A stretch of DNA of 43,454 nucleotides, taken from the NCBI GenBank assembly GCA_017857395.1, contig JAFMDF010000045.1, positions 1 through 43,454 on the forward strand, in the 5' to 3' direction. Position 1 is the stretch's first letter, and every line of letters begins with the position of its first letter. Source of the DNA: Bacteroidota bacterium (GTDB taxonomy: Bacteria > Bacteroidota > Bacteroidia > Chitinophagales > Saprospiraceae). The notes under the pieces are model-generated. The model had not been told where the DNA came from, made no database searches, and worked only from the letters and a program-made list of their open reading frames with translations. Below, piece after piece: positions 41,852-43,454 of the stretch. The position numbers were made by a program, and so were the translations under genes.

Positions 41852-43393
41852 TCATTTACTGCATTCCAAAGGAAGGCTATTAAGTAAAGATTTATTAAAA
41901 TTGAGATAAGTTGTATCTCCTAAGTCAAATTCTTTTAAAGTTTGTTGTATTGGATTGAATTCTATCCAACCAATAGCTAGGGGTGTATTGACTGCTTCAG
42001 TAATCATCCTAAATAAATAAACAGAATCAAGGGTGATATTCAAATTATCATCTCCAAAAGGATTGGCTTCTGGGATAAAAGCGATACTTTCTTTTTTTTG
42101 CATTAACTCTCTTTCTATCTGCTGGACTCTATTGGCACTTTTGATAATTTCTACTACTTTTTTCAAGCAATTATCCATAGTGGAAAGGGTAGAAGCTTTT
42201 TTACGCGTTAGCACATAATGGCTACTAATCGACATATCTTCTTTTTGAATAGCTCGTTTCTGCCATTTAAAATTTTCGTTCAAATAATCTTTATTTGCTT
42301 TAGGTAAAGTATAAATGCTAGCCACATCATTGGTATCCACAAAGCTCATTAATTTAGAGTCTCTAATTTCAACACCTTCTATATCCAGGAAGCCCATTTT
42401 GATACTATCCAATCGAATGCCATCAAAAATAGCATACCTGAAATCACCACTTACCTCCGAATACCTGAGGTCGGTATTTTTTAAAGTGGCATAGGTCATT
42501 TTAACATTCGCCATCAAACTATTACGTAAATCAGCATCACTAAAATTGATGCCATTCATATAGGTTTCTTCAAATTTTGCGCCTTGTAAATTGGCACCTA
42601 TCAAATTAGCATATTCTAAATCTGTATTTCTAAAGGAAGCTCCTTGTAAATTTGCAAAAGATAGCTCAACTCCTTCCATATAATCTTCGTCAAATTTGGC
42701 ATTTTTTAAGTCTGCATAACTAAAATCCGCTTTCGAAAAAAGCTTTTCATAAGTACTTTCGTGTAAATGACTATTTGTCAAAGAAATTAATAATTGCCCT
42801 CTTTCTGGACTCAACGGTTGTTTGATAAGTACATCATTTTCTAAATAACGGTAAGGGCGAAGTGCTTGACTTAAGGAAACGATTCTGCCAATCAGCGCAT
42901 CGCTTAATATATTCTTAGGGCTAGCTTTTAATTCATCCCCCATTTTATCCATAATATTACTCATCAAAAAAATAAGGGAACTACGCCGACTGCCTTCTTC
43001 TAAATTTATTTGCTGGTCTAATCGGTCGTTTTGGGCAGCTAGTAATTGATTCTGCGTATTTAAAATATACGTTTGAATGCTTAATAGACATAATGGAATA
43101 AAAGCGAGCATCAAGGTGAAGATACCAACCCGCGTTAAGCGCCAAACTAAATGGGTAGAGACGTCTGCCAAAGTCACTTTAGAGACCTTTCCGTCTGGCA
43201 ATTCTTCAAATAAACGTAAAACACTTCTCTTCAATCCTTTGCCTATGAAAACGTTTGTCGTGAATTTACTAGCTATTCTACTAAAAATAGAACTCGCTTT
43301 TTCTTTACCTTTTAGTAATTGTAATTCTGCTTTTAGTTTTAAGTTTTCTTTGATAATTTGATGGTATTCGTCCTTTGGATGATTAGATTCCAT
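41852..43393 (-). CDS. Membrane-anchored pentapeptide-repeat protein
   Basis: A 513-aa protein. A charged coiled-coil-prone N-terminus (ENLKLKAELQLLKGKEK) precedes one membrane helix (about 93-113, RVGIFTLMLAFIPLCLLSIQ) and a further coiled coil. Pentapeptide repeats of the A(D/N)LxN type cover about 225-335 (LSFANLQGASFRNTDLEYAN and related units), forming a quadrilateral beta-helix. The C-terminal part (about 360-513) is unrecognised. Function unknown; such proteins can be scaffolds or bind proteins. It precedes the fusion gene on the same strand, separated by the heptad palindrome. A -7 element lies at 43425. Confidence 0.85.
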   Translation of the reverse strand: MESNHPKDEYHQIIKENLKLKAELQLLKGKEKASSIFSRIASKFTTNVFIGKGLKRSVLRLFEELPDGKVSKVTLADVSTHLVWRLTRVGIFTLMLAFIPLCLLSIQTYILNTQNQLLAAQNDRLDQQINLEEGSRRSSLIFLMSNIMDKMGDELKASPKNILSDALIGRIVSLSQALRPYRYLENDVLIKQPLSPERGQLLISLTNSHLHESTYEKLFSKADFSYADLKNAKFDEDYMEGVELSFANLQGASFRNTDLEYANLIGANLQGAKFEETYMNGINFSDADLRNSLMANVKMTYATLKNTDLRYSEVSGDFRYAIFDGIRLDSIKMGFLDIEGVEIRDSKLMSFVDTNDVASIYTLPKANKDYLNENFKWQKRAIQKEDMSISSHYVLTRKKASTLSTMDNCLKKVVEIIKSANRVQQIERELMQKKESIAFIPEANPFGDDNLNITLDSVYLFRMITEAVNTPLAIGWIEFNPIQQTLKEFDLGDTTYLNFNKSLLNSLPLECSK

Positions 43394-43424
43394 GCTTTAC
43401 TTTTTCGTCAATGAATACTTCAAT

Positions 43425-43432
43425 CAAATGTA
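43425..43432 (-). promoter_or_regulatory. -7 promoter element of the pentapeptide gene
   Basis: The minus strand reads TACATTTG (TAnnTTTG), 31 nt before the ATG. The -33 region would fall at the window edge and cannot be judged. Confidence 0.45.
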
Positions 43433-43454
43433 GCCTTTTTGCTTTTATTTATGG

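Overview
This window looks like a chromosomal segment of a free-living member of the Bacteroidota, most likely a Saprospiria/Lewinella-like lineage. The DNA is AT-rich. Shine-Dalgarno sites are rare. Many genes carry a Bacteroidota-type -7 promoter element (TAnnTTTG) 25-60 nt before the start. There is also a PorZ-like type IX secretion protein, an Omp28-type lipoprotein, a DUF6029 barrel and many lipoproteins with a plain LxxxC lipobox. The lineage is inferred from these features and from the look of the proteins; no 16S rRNA is present.

Layout. 1-3.6 kb (minus strand): aat, an Omp28-like thioredoxin-type lipoprotein and a DUF6029 outer-membrane protein, separated by palindromic repeats. 3.7-8.5 kb: an unrecognised membrane-anchored protein, a secreted TPR-CHAT caspase-like protein, and a steroid-5-alpha-reductase-fold membrane enzyme. 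8.6-10.4 kb: hemC (TTG start) and a lipoprotein. 10.4-11.1 kb: a long leader with hairpins and a seven-codon upstream ORF behind a perfect Shine-Dalgarno, then a DUF2795 protein. 11.4-14.2 kb: recR, a glycosyltransferase fused to a degenerate polyprenyl-phosphate sugar-transferase module, and a small protein. 14.2-15.8 kb (minus): proB and a small membrane protein. 16.2-19.2 kb: aconitase with a structured leader, and a uracil-DNA-glycosylase-superfamily protein. 19.3-21.7 kb (minus): NhaC antiporter and an ATE-like transferase that lacks the family's cysteines. 22.0-26.4 kb: the rod-shape operon mreB-mreC-mreD-mrdA without rodA, with hairpins in two junctions. 26.5-29.5 kb: a lipoprotein, tRNA-Cys(GCA), a small HTH protein with an apparent self-operator and a leaderless start, a polysaccharide flippase and tatA. 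29.7-32.4 kb: a 2OG-Fe(II) oxygenase, a GHMP (mevalonate-type) kinase with no ATG start, and a LysE-family exporter. 32.6-37.2 kb: porZ, a 90-aa protein, a 55-aa Cys-rich lipoprotein and a large exported protein. 37.3-43.4 kb (minus): a SpoIIE/PP2C phosphatase, a 1010-aa fusion of APH-like kinase, M23 peptidase and class III aminotransferase, and a membrane-anchored pentapeptide-repeat protein.

Most of the window is housekeeping: cell shape and envelope, TCA cycle, haem, proline and isoprenoid synthesis, DNA repair. I see no prophage, insertion sequence, CRISPR array or integrase. The unusual material is (i) a set of intergenic palindromes, several of them built from 7-nt tandem words placed directly after stop codons; (ii) multidomain fusions with substituted or missing catalytic residues; and (iii) unusual translation starts (a CTG or other near-cognate start, a leaderless mRNA, and a strong Shine-Dalgarno on a tiny upstream ORF).
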